The notes beneath the pieces are model-generated. The model saw only the letters and a program-made list of their open reading frames with translations, had not been told where the DNA came from and made no database searches. 64,000 nucleotides of DNA, from assembly GCA_963643505.1 (NCBI GenBank), contig CAVIKF010000001.1, forward strand, positions 62,001-126,000. Direction: 5' to 3'. The DNA comes from CAVEFW01 sp963643505. Its GTDB lineage: Bacteria > Actinomycetota > Coriobacteriia > Coriobacteriales > Eggerthellaceae. A program made the translations under genes and the position numbers. This document shows positions 9,020-17,488 of the stretch, piece after piece (the stretch's first letter is position 1; every line of letters begins with the position of its first letter).

Positions 9020-9808
9020 TTGTCGCTTCAACATTTCTACCTTAACGAGCAGGTCATTGCGAAGGAGGCCCGTTCCTCCTTCCGCCTTTGTCTTGAAAAC
9101 GACGATTTGAAACACGTTCGCGTTCTGCGTATGGGACCGGGCGAGCATATTGCCGTCGTAGACGGGGAGAAGGACTATTTCGAGGTAGAGATTGACCGAC
9201 TCGACGAGGCGGGCTTGTATGTCCATATTGCGCGCCACCTCGAAGCTCCCCAAAAACGACCCCGGGTCATCCTTCTCCAAGGACTCGCAAAGGGCGACAA
9301 GATGGACGAGGTCATACGCCATGCCACCGAGCTTGGCGTGTCTGAGTTCGTTCCTTTGGAGTGCTCCCGAAGCGTGATGAGGCTTGACCCGAAAAAGGTC
9401 CCGAAGAAGTTGGAGCGTTGGAGGGCCATCGCGAAGAGTGCCGCTATGCAATCAGGTCAACCCTTCATTCCAGAGGTCAGAGAACCCCTGAAACCAAAAG
9501 CCGCTGCGACAGCCTTTGCTGATTGCACGGCCATATGCGTCTGTTGGGAGGAAGCACCTGCCACCAAGAAGCTTGGTGACGCAATACGCGCCGGTCTTGA
9601 GGCCCACGACCAAGTACGTAACGAGGCATGCGTCGCTGTTGTGGTCGGCCCGGAAGGCGGTCTCACCGACACAGAGGTCCAAACGTTTTTAGAGTCTTCG
9701 GAGTGTGCGACACTCGTGTCTCTAGGTTCTAGCATCCTTCGCACCGAGACTGCCGGCATCGTCGCGCCTGCCTTGACGCTCTACGAACTCGGATGCCTTG
9801 GTGGCTAA
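9020..9808 (+). CDS. rsmE: 16S rRNA m3U1498 methyltransferase RsmE
   Basis: SAM-dependent SPOUT methyltransferase acting on U1498 in the decoding centre of 16S rRNA. An N-terminal PUA-like domain is followed by the knotted SPOUT fold with VVGPEGGLTDTEV and LGSSILRTETAG, the SAM-binding signature of the family. 262 residues, normal. The start is TTG 9020 with CGAGG seven bases upstream; no ATG gives a complete N-terminus. The next gene starts at the stop codon, so rsmE and mtaB are coupled. Confidence 0.92.
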   Translation: MSLQHFYLNEQVIAKEARSSFRLCLENDDLKHVRVLRMGPGEHIAVVDGEKDYFEVEIDRLDEAGLYVHIARHLEAPQKRPRVILLQGLAKGDKMDEVIRHATELGVSEFVPLECSRSVMRLDPKKVPKKLERWRAIAKSAAMQSGQPFIPEVREPLKPKAAATAFADCTAICVCWEEAPATKKLGDAIRAGLEAHDQVRNEACVAVVVGPEGGLTDTEVQTFLESSECATLVSLGSSILRTETAGIVAPALTLYELGCLGG

Positions 9809-9809
9809 G

Positions 9810-11072
9810 ATGCTGTTTACGGTAGTCAACCTTGGGTGCAAGGTTAACAAGGTAGAAAGCGATAGCGTAGCCGCAACGCTGTTGGGACTCGGATGGAGCG
9901 AGGCGCCTCTTGAGGCGTCTGACCTTGTTGTTATCAACACCTGTACGGTTACAGGCGAGGCGGAGAAGAAGACGCGCAAGACGGTGCGCCACGCAATACG
10001 TATGAATGTTATAGCGCCTATCGTCGTGACCGGATGTGCAGCGGCGATCACGCCAAAGTTGTATGAGTCTCTCGACCCTCGCGTTTCGGTCGTTCCCAAA
10101 GCCGCGCTCCTTGAGTTTATCCGATCGATGGCTGACGGTCTCTTTGTCTCACGCGCAAACGCCGACGAGAAAAGCCCAACAACAGGAGGCTCCTTTGAGG
10201 CGCTCCCGGTAGGGGAAGGGTTTAGGACTCGTGTCGGAGTGAAGGTGCAGGATGGTTGCAACAACGCTTGCACCTATTGCATCGTGCACGTCGCACGCGG
10301 TAGATCTACGAGTCGCCCCGCAGAGGCAATCATCGGGGAGTGTGTCGCATTGGCGTCCGCAGGAGTGAGGGAGATCGTCCTTACCGGCATCAACCTCGGG
10401 TGTTTCAAGGGCACATACCTTGGACGGGAGATCGACTTGGCCGGCTTGTTGGGGATCCTCGTGGAGAAGACGGAAAACGCACCCGGTCCTGGATGCTATC
10501 CTCCCAGGTTCAGGGTGGGAAGCATCGAGCCTCGCAATGTTGACGACGCTCTTCTCCATGTGCTCGCGAATTCGGATGGTCGCGTTGCGCGCCATCTCCA
10601 CCTCCCACTGCAATCTGGCAGCTCCAAGGTGTTGCGCGAGATGGCTCGACCCTATACGGCTGAATATTTTTTGGATCTCGTCGATCGTTTGCGGACAGAA
10701 ATCCCCTCCATAGCGCTGTCAACCGACATCATCGCGGGATTTCCAGGCGAGAGCGACGCGGAGTTCGAGGAGACCCTCGACGTGGCGCGTGCCGCACGAT
10801 TCATGAAAATCCATGCCTTTCCTTACTCCGTACGAGCAGGAACGCCAGCAGCTGCGCGCAAGGATCAGATTGCGCCCGAGGTGAAGTCGAAGCGTTGCGA
10901 AAGGCTACGCATCCTCTCGGATGAGCTTGCGTCAACCGATCTTACGTTTCGCAGCGGTACAACCGAGCTCGCGCTGGTCGAGGGATCAGACATTGCCACG
11001 TTGGAGAGCTACCACACCGTGACGGTCTCGAAAAACGAGCTTTTGGGCTCCCTGATTCCTATTACCCTTTGA
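9810..11072 (+). CDS. mtaB: tRNA t6A37 methylthiotransferase MtaB
   Basis: Radical SAM methylthiotransferase converting t6A37 to ms2t6A37 in ANN-decoding tRNAs. The three N-terminal cysteines that hold the auxiliary cluster are C10 (LGCKVN), C45 (NTCTVT) and C76 (TGCAA); the radical SAM ligands are C150, C154 and C157 (CNNACTYC). LHLPLQSGSSKVL and DIIAGFPGE are also typical, and a TRAM-like end follows. ATG 9810 was chosen, with GGTGG a few bases upstream; GTG 9801 or TTG 9798, inside rsmE, are alternatives that add three or four residues. 420 residues. Confidence 0.92.
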   Translation: MLFTVVNLGCKVNKVESDSVAATLLGLGWSEAPLEASDLVVINTCTVTGEAEKKTRKTVRHAIRMNVIAPIVVTGCAAAITPKLYESLDPRVSVVPKAALLEFIRSMADGLFVSRANADEKSPTTGGSFEALPVGEGFRTRVGVKVQDGCNNACTYCIVHVARGRSTSRPAEAIIGECVALASAGVREIVLTGINLGCFKGTYLGREIDLAGLLGILVEKTENAPGPGCYPPRFRVGSIEPRNVDDALLHVLANSDGRVARHLHLPLQSGSSKVLREMARPYTAEYFLDLVDRLRTEIPSIALSTDIIAGFPGESDAEFEETLDVARAARFMKIHAFPYSVRAGTPAAARKDQIAPEVKSKRCERLRILSDELASTDLTFRSGTTELALVEGSDIATLESYHTVTVSKNELLGSLIPITL

Positions 11073-11126
11073 ACCTGCATCCAAAACGAGGGTGCGGCAC
11101 CAATCGTGCGTGATACAATCACCCCC

Positions 11127-12089
11127 ATGAGCAACACCACTGAAACACGCATCACCATTCCCGACACGGTCGCGATGGCCTCCATCGTCGGCCCGGGTGA
11201 TTCCTTGCTTCGCCTTATCCAGGACTCCTTTGCCGCACGCATCACCGTTCGCGGCAACGAGATTACCTTGAACGGCGATCCCATCGAGACGCAAATCCTC
11301 TCTTCGCTATTTGGGGAACTTGTCAAGCAAGTCCAGTCTCACGAGGAGATAACCGAGTCGTTCATTTGCCGCGCCCTCGAACTTTTACGCACCGCTGAGT
11401 TCGCTCCCGATTCCTTGCGCGATGACGTCTTGTTGACATACCGAGGACGGGCGATACGTCCAAAGACCGCAGGTCAAAAGCGTTATGTGGACGCAATACG
11501 CAAAAACACCATCACGTTTGGCATCGGCCCCGCCGGCACAGGCAAGACCTATCTCGCCATGGCGATGGCTGTCGCAGCCCTTCGCCGCAAAGAGGTAGGA
11601 CGCATCGTCTTGACCCGTCCGGTTGTGGAAGCGGGGGAGAGCTTGGGGTTTTTACCCGGTACGCTCACCGAGAAGATAGACCCCTATATCCGCCCGCTCT
11701 ATGACGCCCTGTACGACATGGCCGACCGGGAACGGGCGAATACTTTGTTGGATACCGGAGCTATCGAGATAGCCCCCCTCGCGTTCATGAGGGGTCGTAC
11801 CCTCAACGACAGCTTCATCATCCTTGACGAGGCCCAAAACACCACTCCCGAACAGATGAAGATGTTCCTCACCCGACTCGGCTTCGGCAGCAAGATGGTT
11901 ATCACCGGCGATTTGACCCAGACCGACCTACCGTTTGGCGCCTCGGGGCTCCTGACGGCCCGACGTGTCCTCTCTAAGGTTCGCGACATCTCATTCAACG
12001 AGTTCTCCGGCAAGGACGTCGTGCGCCATTCCCTGGTGCAGGATATCGTTGCCGCATACGACGCTGCAGCTGCGGAGGGCAGTCTATAA
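11127..12089 (+). CDS. phoH: PhoH-like ATPase
   Basis: P-loop ATPase of the PhoH (YbeZ) family, associated with RNA and ribosome metabolism and almost always next to ybeY. Walker A is at residues 134-141 (GPAGTGKT); LDEAQNTTPEQMKMFLTR is Walker B, and ITGDLTQTDLP follows. 320 residues. No Shine-Dalgarno precedes ATG 11127, but TACAAT lies eight bases before it, so the message may be leaderless; GTG 11106 is an alternative start. ybeY begins 34 bases after the stop. Confidence 0.92.
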   Translation: MSNTTETRITIPDTVAMASIVGPGDSLLRLIQDSFAARITVRGNEITLNGDPIETQILSSLFGELVKQVQSHEEITESFICRALELLRTAEFAPDSLRDDVLLTYRGRAIRPKTAGQKRYVDAIRKNTITFGIGPAGTGKTYLAMAMAVAALRRKEVGRIVLTRPVVEAGESLGFLPGTLTEKIDPYIRPLYDALYDMADRERANTLLDTGAIEIAPLAFMRGRTLNDSFIILDEAQNTTPEQMKMFLTRLGFGSKMVITGDLTQTDLPFGASGLLTARRVLSKVRDISFNEFSGKDVVRHSLVQDIVAAYDAAAAEGSL

Positions 12090-12123
12090 AGCCATACGAC
12101 TTGGAGGGAGCGGACGGATAAAG

Positions 12124-12654
12124 ATGGATATCGCTTTCAACTACGATTATCGCAGCAAGGAGATGCAGGCATTTCCTCTCGAAGAGCTTGCCCGATATGT
12201 ACTCGTTGACGAGGATATGCCTGAGAAGAGTTGCTGTTGTGTAACCTTTGTCGATAACGACGAGATGGCCTCTTTAAACGAACAATACCGTGGCAAGGTC
12301 GGCCCAACCGACGTCCTCTCATTCGAGGCTGAGGGTGTTGAGGATGATTTCGAGTTCGATTGGCCCGACGATCCTGAGGATGTGGAGGAGTTAGAACTCG
12401 GAGACATCATCATTGCTCCGGACGTGGCCGAAGAGCAATGCTCCGACTTCAATATGACATTAGAGGGGGAGATCAGCCTTTTGCTTGTGCACGGGTTGCT
12501 CCACCTTTGCGGTTATGACCACATCGAGGACGAAGAGGCGCGCGAGATGCAGGCGCGCGAGGTCGATTTGTTGAGCGCCTGGGCTGCCACCCATCCCAAT
12601 GTCGCACCGCCTGATTACGAGCTCAACCTTGAGACCGTGGTCGGTGAACACTAG
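12124..12654 (+). CDS. ybeY: Endoribonuclease / rRNA maturation factor YbeY
   Basis: Zinc-dependent single-strand endoribonuclease involved in 16S rRNA 3' maturation and ribosome quality control. The metal triad HGLLHLCGYDH gives H123, H127 and H133; GPTDVLSF is the other conserved block. 176 residues. It carries a strongly acidic insertion (about residues 70-95, EDDFEFDWPDDPEDVEELE) between the DVLSF and GDI blocks. ATG 12124 has GGAGGG somewhat far upstream (15 bases). The phoH-ybeY-era order is conserved across bacteria and supports the call. Confidence 0.92.
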   Translation: MDIAFNYDYRSKEMQAFPLEELARYVLVDEDMPEKSCCCVTFVDNDEMASLNEQYRGKVGPTDVLSFEAEGVEDDFEFDWPDDPEDVEELELGDIIIAPDVAEEQCSDFNMTLEGEISLLLVHGLLHLCGYDHIEDEEAREMQAREVDLLSAWAATHPNVAPPDYELNLETVVGEH

Positions 12655-12700
12655 AAAAAACCAACTAAAAAACCAGGAAGATACAAGGAATATACCACTC

Positions 12701-13726
12701 ATGGACATGGATTTCGAAAAGCTTGAAGAACTTGAGCGCATGGAGGAACTCGCGGAGGCAGGTGAGCTCGATGACGAGCAAATGGCCCAATTCTCCGCTC
12801 TGGCAAGCTCGTCTTTCTCTGGTCAAAAGGAGGGTTTTCGCTCAGGTTTCGTGACGCTCATCGGTCGCCCCAACGCCGGTAAGTCCACCTTACTCAACGC
12901 GATCATGGGCAAAAAGATCGCGATCACGTCCAACACGGCCCAGACAACCCGCCATCGCTTCCGCGCGGTACTTACCGAGGAGGACTACCAGGTCATCCTT
13001 GTCGATACCCCCGGGCTCCACAAACCCCATGATGCCCTTGGGGAGGAGCTCAACACGAGCGCTTTGAAAGCGTTGGAGGATGTGGATGTCGTTGCGATGC
13101 TCATCGATGCAGGTCAACCCATTGGTCGTGGCGATGAATGGGTGGCTGCGCAATTGCGTGCGAGCAAGGCACGGAAAATTTGCGTCCTGACTAAGTGTGA
13201 TATATGTAACAAGGAGCAGGTCCAAAAGCAACGAATCGCAGCCGAGAAGCTTGCGAAATGGGATGCCATGGTCGGCCTTTCATCGGTAACGGGGAAAAAC
13301 GTCGATGCCTTCATCGAAGAGGTCGTCTATTTCTTGCCCGAGGGCCCTGCTTGGTTTCCCGCCGACATGGAGACCGACCAACCTATCGAGGTCGTCGTCG
13401 CAGAGTTTATCCGTGAGAAGATCTTGCGCTCTTTCGTCGACGAGGTACCCCATGCCATCGGCACCCAGGTAGAGGAGATGACCTATCGTCGTCGAAGCGA
13501 CACGTACAACATCCGCGCCGTTATCTACGTAGAGCGAGACAGCCAAAAGGGAATAATCATCGGCAAGGGAGGGCGTGCCATCAAACGCATCGGCGTCGAG
13601 GCGCGCCAAGACCTCGAACAACTCCTTGGTTGTAAAGTCTATCTTGACCTGCGCGTGAAAGTGAAGAAGAACTGGAGACGTGATGCGACCCAAATACGAC
13701 GTTTCGGATATGGTGAAGGTCTGTAG
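12701..13726 (+). CDS. era: GTPase Era
   Basis: Ras-like GTPase that binds 16S rRNA and promotes 30S maturation. G1 is GRPNAGKST (from residue 55), then the switch region TAQTTRHR, G3 DTPGLHKP and G4 in the variant form TKCD; the KH domain contains GIIIGKGGRAIKRIG. 341 residues, about 40 longer than usual because of an acidic N-terminal arm (residues 1-48, rich in Glu and Asp) before the G domain. ATG 12701 follows AAGGA by 11 bases; shortening the start would need a non-ATG codon inside this arm. Confidence 0.93.
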   Translation: MDMDFEKLEELERMEELAEAGELDDEQMAQFSALASSSFSGQKEGFRSGFVTLIGRPNAGKSTLLNAIMGKKIAITSNTAQTTRHRFRAVLTEEDYQVILVDTPGLHKPHDALGEELNTSALKALEDVDVVAMLIDAGQPIGRGDEWVAAQLRASKARKICVLTKCDICNKEQVQKQRIAAEKLAKWDAMVGLSSVTGKNVDAFIEEVVYFLPEGPAWFPADMETDQPIEVVVAEFIREKILRSFVDEVPHAIGTQVEEMTYRRRSDTYNIRAVIYVERDSQKGIIIGKGGRAIKRIGVEARQDLEQLLGCKVYLDLRVKVKKNWRRDATQIRRFGYGEGL

Positions 13727-13862
13727 TTCTTATAAAGAGAGTTTGAAGGGGCAACTCGAAGTAATGGGCCAGCTCGAAGCGCTTCGCGGGGCGGTTTGCG
13801 TATCCGCGGCTTAGAGCCCTTTTTTAAACTCTTAGACGTTTATTCTAATACCGGGAAAAAAG

Positions 13863-13871
13863 TGCTACAAT
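13863..13871 (+). promoter_or_regulatory. Extended -10 promoter before the coiled-coil gene
   Basis: TGCTACAAT forms an extended -10 (TG, one base, TACAAT) about 85 bases before the start at 13957. It would drive the 13957-rpmF unit separately from era. The 13727-13862 gap contains a perfect CGAAGCGCTTCG palindrome but no clear terminator. Confidence 0.35.
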
Positions 13872-13956
13872 TTTCGGCACTTATGGAGTCAAGGACTACG
13901 CCTTGGCAAACGCAGTTGAATCGCAGCAAGCTATTGGCATAAACGGAAGGTGAAAA

Positions 13957-14430
13957 ATGGACGAAACCGGAGTATTGGGTCTCCTCGAAGAGCTTTCTAT
14001 CCTCTTGGAGGATTCTAAGCCTACCGCGTTCGGCAAGAACAACATGCGTCAGGTTGACATCAACCAGGCGTTTGAGATCATGGACGAGATTCGCGATGTC
14101 TTCCCGAGCGAGTTCGCCCAAGCTCGTCAAATCGTTCGTGAGCGTCAAAGCCTTCTTGACGACGCAGAGGCTGAGGCAATCCGTCTTGTTGAGGATGCCC
14201 GCAGCCAAGCGTTGACGATCGCATGCGATCAGGAAATCGTCCGCATTGCCCAACAGCAGGCCGACCAGGTCCTCGCTGACGCTCGCGAGCTCGAGCGCCA
14301 AACCCGCGCGGGTGCGGAGGATTATGCTGATGAGGTCTTCGGCCATGTTGAGCAAAGCCTCGATACGCTGCTCAACAATGTTCGCCGTTGCCGTGATCGC
14401 CTCAACGCCAACTCTTTGAACGGCCGATAG
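13957..14430 (+). CDS. Coiled-coil protein, DivIVA / ATP synthase subunit B-like
   Basis: Function unknown. The first 45 residues are globular (LGLLEELSILLEDSK, then VDINQAFEIMDEIRDVFP). Residues 48-145 form a long amphipathic helix rich in Glu, Ala, Arg and Gln (QARQIVRERQSLLDDAEAEAI), of the kind annotated as DivIVA-like or ATPase subunit B-like; it is not a real ATP synthase subunit because there is no membrane segment. 157 residues; ATG 13957 follows GGAAGG. It sits five bases before a DUF177 gene and rpmF, so a role near ribosome or envelope biogenesis is possible but not shown. Confidence 0.75.
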   Translation: MDETGVLGLLEELSILLEDSKPTAFGKNNMRQVDINQAFEIMDEIRDVFPSEFAQARQIVRERQSLLDDAEAEAIRLVEDARSQALTIACDQEIVRIAQQQADQVLADARELERQTRAGAEDYADEVFGHVEQSLDTLLNNVRRCRDRLNANSLNGR

Positions 14431-14435
14431 CCCAT

Positions 14436-14972
14436 ATGTCTAACACGCTTGTCACCCTGCCGGATCGGATGTTCGATCCGGCAGCATTTATGCACGTCGA
14501 CGGCATGTGGGATGCCTCCGAACTTGAAGCTGGTCCCGATCTGTATCACTTTGTCGGGCCGGTTTCGTGGTCGGCGGATATCACGAACACCGGTGAGGCG
14601 TTCCTTTTAACCGGTTCCGCCTCTGTCGCCGCGAAGGTTGCTTGCGCCCGCTGTCTCGAGGACGCCTCGTTTTCGTTGTGTGGCGAGATTGAGGGATATA
14701 TCCTGACGGGTGACGAAGTCGAGAAACCTGAGGATATGGACGATGACGAGTTCGACGTGTTGCCCGAAGATCACACTATCGACTTTGAGCCTTATATCAT
14801 TGCAGCGTTGCTCATGGAGTTACCGTTGATCCCCCTGTGTGACGAGGAATGCAAGGGTCTTTGCCCGAAGTGCGGGTCTAATCTCAACGAGGGTCCTTGC
14901 GATTGTCCGCCAGACAACCCTTTCGAGGACAGCCCCTTTGCGGCACTCGCAGGGCTCACCTTTGACGAGTAA
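14436..14972 (+). CDS. DUF177 (YceD-like) protein
   Basis: Member of the DUF177/YceD family, nearly always encoded next to rpmF; plant and bacterial members are linked to 23S rRNA accumulation. CARCLEDASF in the middle and the C-terminal CDEECKGLCPKCGSNLNEGPCDC cysteine cluster are the family signature and suggest metal binding. A DEVEKPEDMDDDEFD acidic loop lies between. 178 residues. ATG 14436 has no strong ribosome-binding site and starts five bases after the previous stop, so coupled translation is likely. Confidence 0.85.
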   Translation: MSNTLVTLPDRMFDPAAFMHVDGMWDASELEAGPDLYHFVGPVSWSADITNTGEAFLLTGSASVAAKVACARCLEDASFSLCGEIEGYILTGDEVEKPEDMDDDEFDVLPEDHTIDFEPYIIAALLMELPLIPLCDEECKGLCPKCGSNLNEGPCDCPPDNPFEDSPFAALAGLTFDE

Positions 14973-15144
14973 TCTCACCTTTTCCCGTCCGCGAATCGTT
15001 TTTTCTTCGCGAATTTCGATTTGATTCGAAATAGCTTAAAAACATCCTTGCAGCGCAGCTGTGTATTTGTTAACATATCGAGTCGCGTGTTTAGCAGAAA
15101 CTTCGAGCTGATAGTGCGGCTCGTTTTTGAGAAGGAGAATAATC

Positions 15145-15324
15145 ATGGCAGTACCTAAACAACGTAAAGGCCGCATGAGCACCCGTGCCCGTCGCAGCGC
15201 CAACGACCGCATCAGCGCACCGTCTCGTTCCATTTGCCCGAAGTGCGGCGAGGTAAAGCTTCCTCATCGCGTTTGTGGCAATTGCGGTTTCTACAAGGAG
15301 CACGAGGTTCTCGAGACCGAGTAA
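15145..15324 (+). CDS. rpmF: 50S ribosomal protein L32
   Basis: Small zinc-ribbon ribosomal protein. MAVPKQRKGRMSTRARRS is the standard N-terminus and CPKCGEVKLPHRVCGNCGFY holds the four zinc cysteines, so this is the C-plus form. 59 residues. ATG 15145 was chosen because GAAGGAG lies just upstream and homologues begin MAVPK. A strong terminator follows directly. Confidence 0.97.
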   Translation: MAVPKQRKGRMSTRARRSANDRISAPSRSICPKCGEVKLPHRVCGNCGFYKEHEVLETE

Positions 15325-15347
15325 TCTTTGTTCGCATATCGCTATGC

Positions 15348-15374
15348 AAAGCCTCCGATTTGGGGGCTTTTTTT
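15348..15374 (+). terminator. Rho-independent terminator after rpmF
   Basis: AAAGCCTCC, a five-base loop, GGGGGCTTT and a run of T. The stem has nine pairs including one G-T. It ends the coiled-coil/DUF177/rpmF unit and separates it from plsX. Confidence 0.85.
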
Positions 15375-15454
15375 GTTGTTTATTTACATTATCGGTACCC
15401 GCCACATTTGACCTATAGCATTTATTTTCATGAGCAGGTAGTATTGTTTTGCTC

Positions 15455-15525
15455 AGAAGTCCGTGACTTCTAGTTTTGTGCGTGCATATGCCTGGAATTC
15501 GTCTTTCGTTTTTAGGCATATGCAC
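15455..15525 (+). repeat. Two tandem inverted repeats in the plsX leader
   Basis: First, AGAAGTC-CGT-GACTTCT (15455-15471), followed by AGTTTTG. Second, a perfect 12-bp inverted repeat, GTGCATATGCCT at 15482-15493 and AGGCATATGCAC at 15514-15525, around a 20-base loop. Each arm of the second contains the palindrome GCATATGC. They lie 33 bases before plsX and could be an attenuator or a two-site operator; the sequence does not decide. Confidence 0.6.
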
Positions 15526-15557
15526 TCATTCGAACAAATTGTTTGAAAAGGAGTGCC

Positions 15558-16559
15558 ATGTCTGAATTGATAACCATCTCCGTTGACGCCCTCGGCGGAG
15601 ATCATGCCCCCGACGTCGTTTTGAAAGGATGCGAGGCCGCCCTCTCCGACGACAAAAACCTCAACATTATCCTGTGCGGCCCAAAGGAGGTCGTTGTTCC
15701 TTTCGCGAATTCCCATGAGCGATGCGTTGCGCGCGTGTGCTCTGAGGCAATAGAGATGGGCGAACACGGCGCCACTGCGGTACGTAAGAAGAAGGACTCG
15801 TCGATCGTGGTTGGTTGCAAGCTTGTGAAGGAGGGAGAGGCTCAAGGCTTCTTCAGCGCCGGATCAACGGGCGCTTGCCTTGCTGCCGCCACCTTGCTTA
15901 TCGGTCGCATCAAAGGCGTCAAGCGTCCCGCTCTTTGCTCAGTGGTCCCTTCTCCCGTCCGACCGATCGTCATGACCGATATCGGCGCAAATGCTGATTG
16001 CAAGCCCGAATATCTTGTCCAATTCGCACAGATGGGCGCAATTTACAACCACGTCATCCTTAGGAACGAAAACCCCACGATCGGCTTGCTCAACATCGGC
16101 TCCGAGGAGGAGAAGGGTTCCGCCTTTGCTCAAGAGGCCTACGGCCTGCTTAAAAAGTTGCCGAACTTCAAAGGAAACGCCGAGGGCCACGACGTCCTTC
16201 AAGCCACCTACGATGTCGTCGTCACCGACGGGTTCACCGGCAACGTTTGCCTCAAGACGATCGAGGGTACTGCCAAGGAGCTCTTCCGCGCAATCAGGGG
16301 AATCATGATGAGTTCCGCAAAGACCAAAATCGGCGCTTTGCTCATCAAAGATGACCTCTATTCGCTCAAGGACAGCATCAGCGCGGATACATACGGCGGT
16401 GCGCCGTTGTTGGGCGTCAAAGGTGCCTGTATCGTAGGACATGGGTCCTCGAACGCTACAGCTATCAAAAACGGAATCGCCATTACGGCGCGTCTTGCAC
16501 GTGAGCACGTCCCCGAGCAGATCGCAGACGCCGTTGCAAAGTTAGGCGGTGAGCAGTAA
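15558..16559 (+). CDS. plsX: Phosphate acyltransferase PlsX
   Basis: Peripheral membrane enzyme converting acyl-ACP to acyl-phosphate, the first step of PlsX/PlsY phospholipid synthesis. The N-terminal DALGGDHAPD and the STGACLAAAT, TDIGAN and GFTGNVCLKTIEG blocks are typical. 333 residues. ATG 15558 has AAAAGGAG upstream; TTG 15543 would be too far out. The stop overlaps the rnc start (TAATG), so lipid synthesis and RNase III are translationally coupled. No acpP lies between them, unlike the order in many bacteria. Confidence 0.94.
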   Translation: MSELITISVDALGGDHAPDVVLKGCEAALSDDKNLNIILCGPKEVVVPFANSHERCVARVCSEAIEMGEHGATAVRKKKDSSIVVGCKLVKEGEAQGFFSAGSTGACLAAATLLIGRIKGVKRPALCSVVPSPVRPIVMTDIGANADCKPEYLVQFAQMGAIYNHVILRNENPTIGLLNIGSEEEKGSAFAQEAYGLLKKLPNFKGNAEGHDVLQATYDVVVTDGFTGNVCLKTIEGTAKELFRAIRGIMMSSAKTKIGALLIKDDLYSLKDSISADTYGGAPLLGVKGACIVGHGSSNATAIKNGIAITARLAREHVPEQIADAVAKLGGEQ

Positions 16560-17488
16560 TGACCCACTACCAACAACACGCCGAGGACGAGATTGTCCCC
16601 CCGGAGGACGCACCAATCGAACTTAGCGAAGAGCAAGCAGTCAAGGTCGCCAAAGCAGAGGGGATTCTAGACTACACGTTCACAAGCAAACGTTTGCTCG
16701 TGTCTGCCATCACACACCCTTCGGCAAATGAGGGTCGTTCCGTCAAGTACTCATATGAGCGCCTCGAGTTTCTCGGCGACAGCATTCTTGGTGCCGTCGT
16801 GGCTTACGAGGCGTTCCATCGCTTCAGCTACCTCGACGAGGGTGGACTGACCCGTATCAAGGTCGCCTTGGTTTCCGGTTCCAACCTTGCCAAAGTCGCC
16901 CAAGAACTCGGTTTTGCTGACGTGATCGTGTTCGGTTCTTCCGAGGCGGGAACGGGACGTCGAGGTCTTCATTCCGCTCTAGAAAACGTATACGAGGCCA
17001 TTGTCGCCGCGCTTTATCTTGACGGTGGCCTAGAGCCGGTGACCGCGTTTATCGGACGTACGCTGTTGCCCCTCATGAGCCTTGAGATGGCCAAGGAGCC
17101 CGAGAACCCCAAGAGCGCTTTGCAAGAGCGTCTTCAAGAGGACGGCATCACTCCGACCTATCGCCTTTTGGAAACACAGGGTCCGCCTCATGACCGCACG
17201 TTTGTCGCCCAGGTTTTCGCTGGTGACCAGGGTTTGGCGCAAGGCGTTGGACGCACAAAAAAGGAGGCCGAGAGCCAAGCGGCTAAAAGCACCCTTGCGC
17301 GCCTGAGCGAGTTTTTCGGCCTGACCGAAGAGGCCAAGGCCGAGAAGGCAGCGAAGCAAGCGGCTGCAGCGGCTGCCAAGGCGGAACGCAATGCCGCCAA
17401 AGCCCAGGAGCGCATTCGTCGTCGCGAGGAAAAAGAAGCCCAAAAAAAGAAAACAAAGCCAGGATCAGGAATAGGCGATGTATCTTAA
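16559..17488 (+). CDS. rnc: Ribonuclease III
   Basis: Double-strand-specific endoribonuclease for rRNA processing. The nuclease signature ERLEFLGDSILG and the second acidic site VYEAIVAALYLDGG are present; a dsRNA-binding domain covers roughly residues 180-252 (NPKSALQERLQEDG to AKSTLARLSEF). The protein then has a 55-residue Ala/Lys/Arg/Glu tail (KAAKQAAAAAAKAERNAAK) that is not part of the family fold and is probably a charged helix. 309 residues. Starts on the plsX stop and overlaps smc by 11 bases. Confidence 0.94.
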   Translation: MTHYQQHAEDEIVPPEDAPIELSEEQAVKVAKAEGILDYTFTSKRLLVSAITHPSANEGRSVKYSYERLEFLGDSILGAVVAYEAFHRFSYLDEGGLTRIKVALVSGSNLAKVAQELGFADVIVFGSSEAGTGRRGLHSALENVYEAIVAALYLDGGLEPVTAFIGRTLLPLMSLEMAKEPENPKSALQERLQEDGITPTYRLLETQGPPHDRTFVAQVFAGDQGLAQGVGRTKKEAESQAAKSTLARLSEFFGLTEEAKAEKAAKQAAAAAAKAERNAAKAQERIRRREEKEAQKKKTKPGSGIGDVS

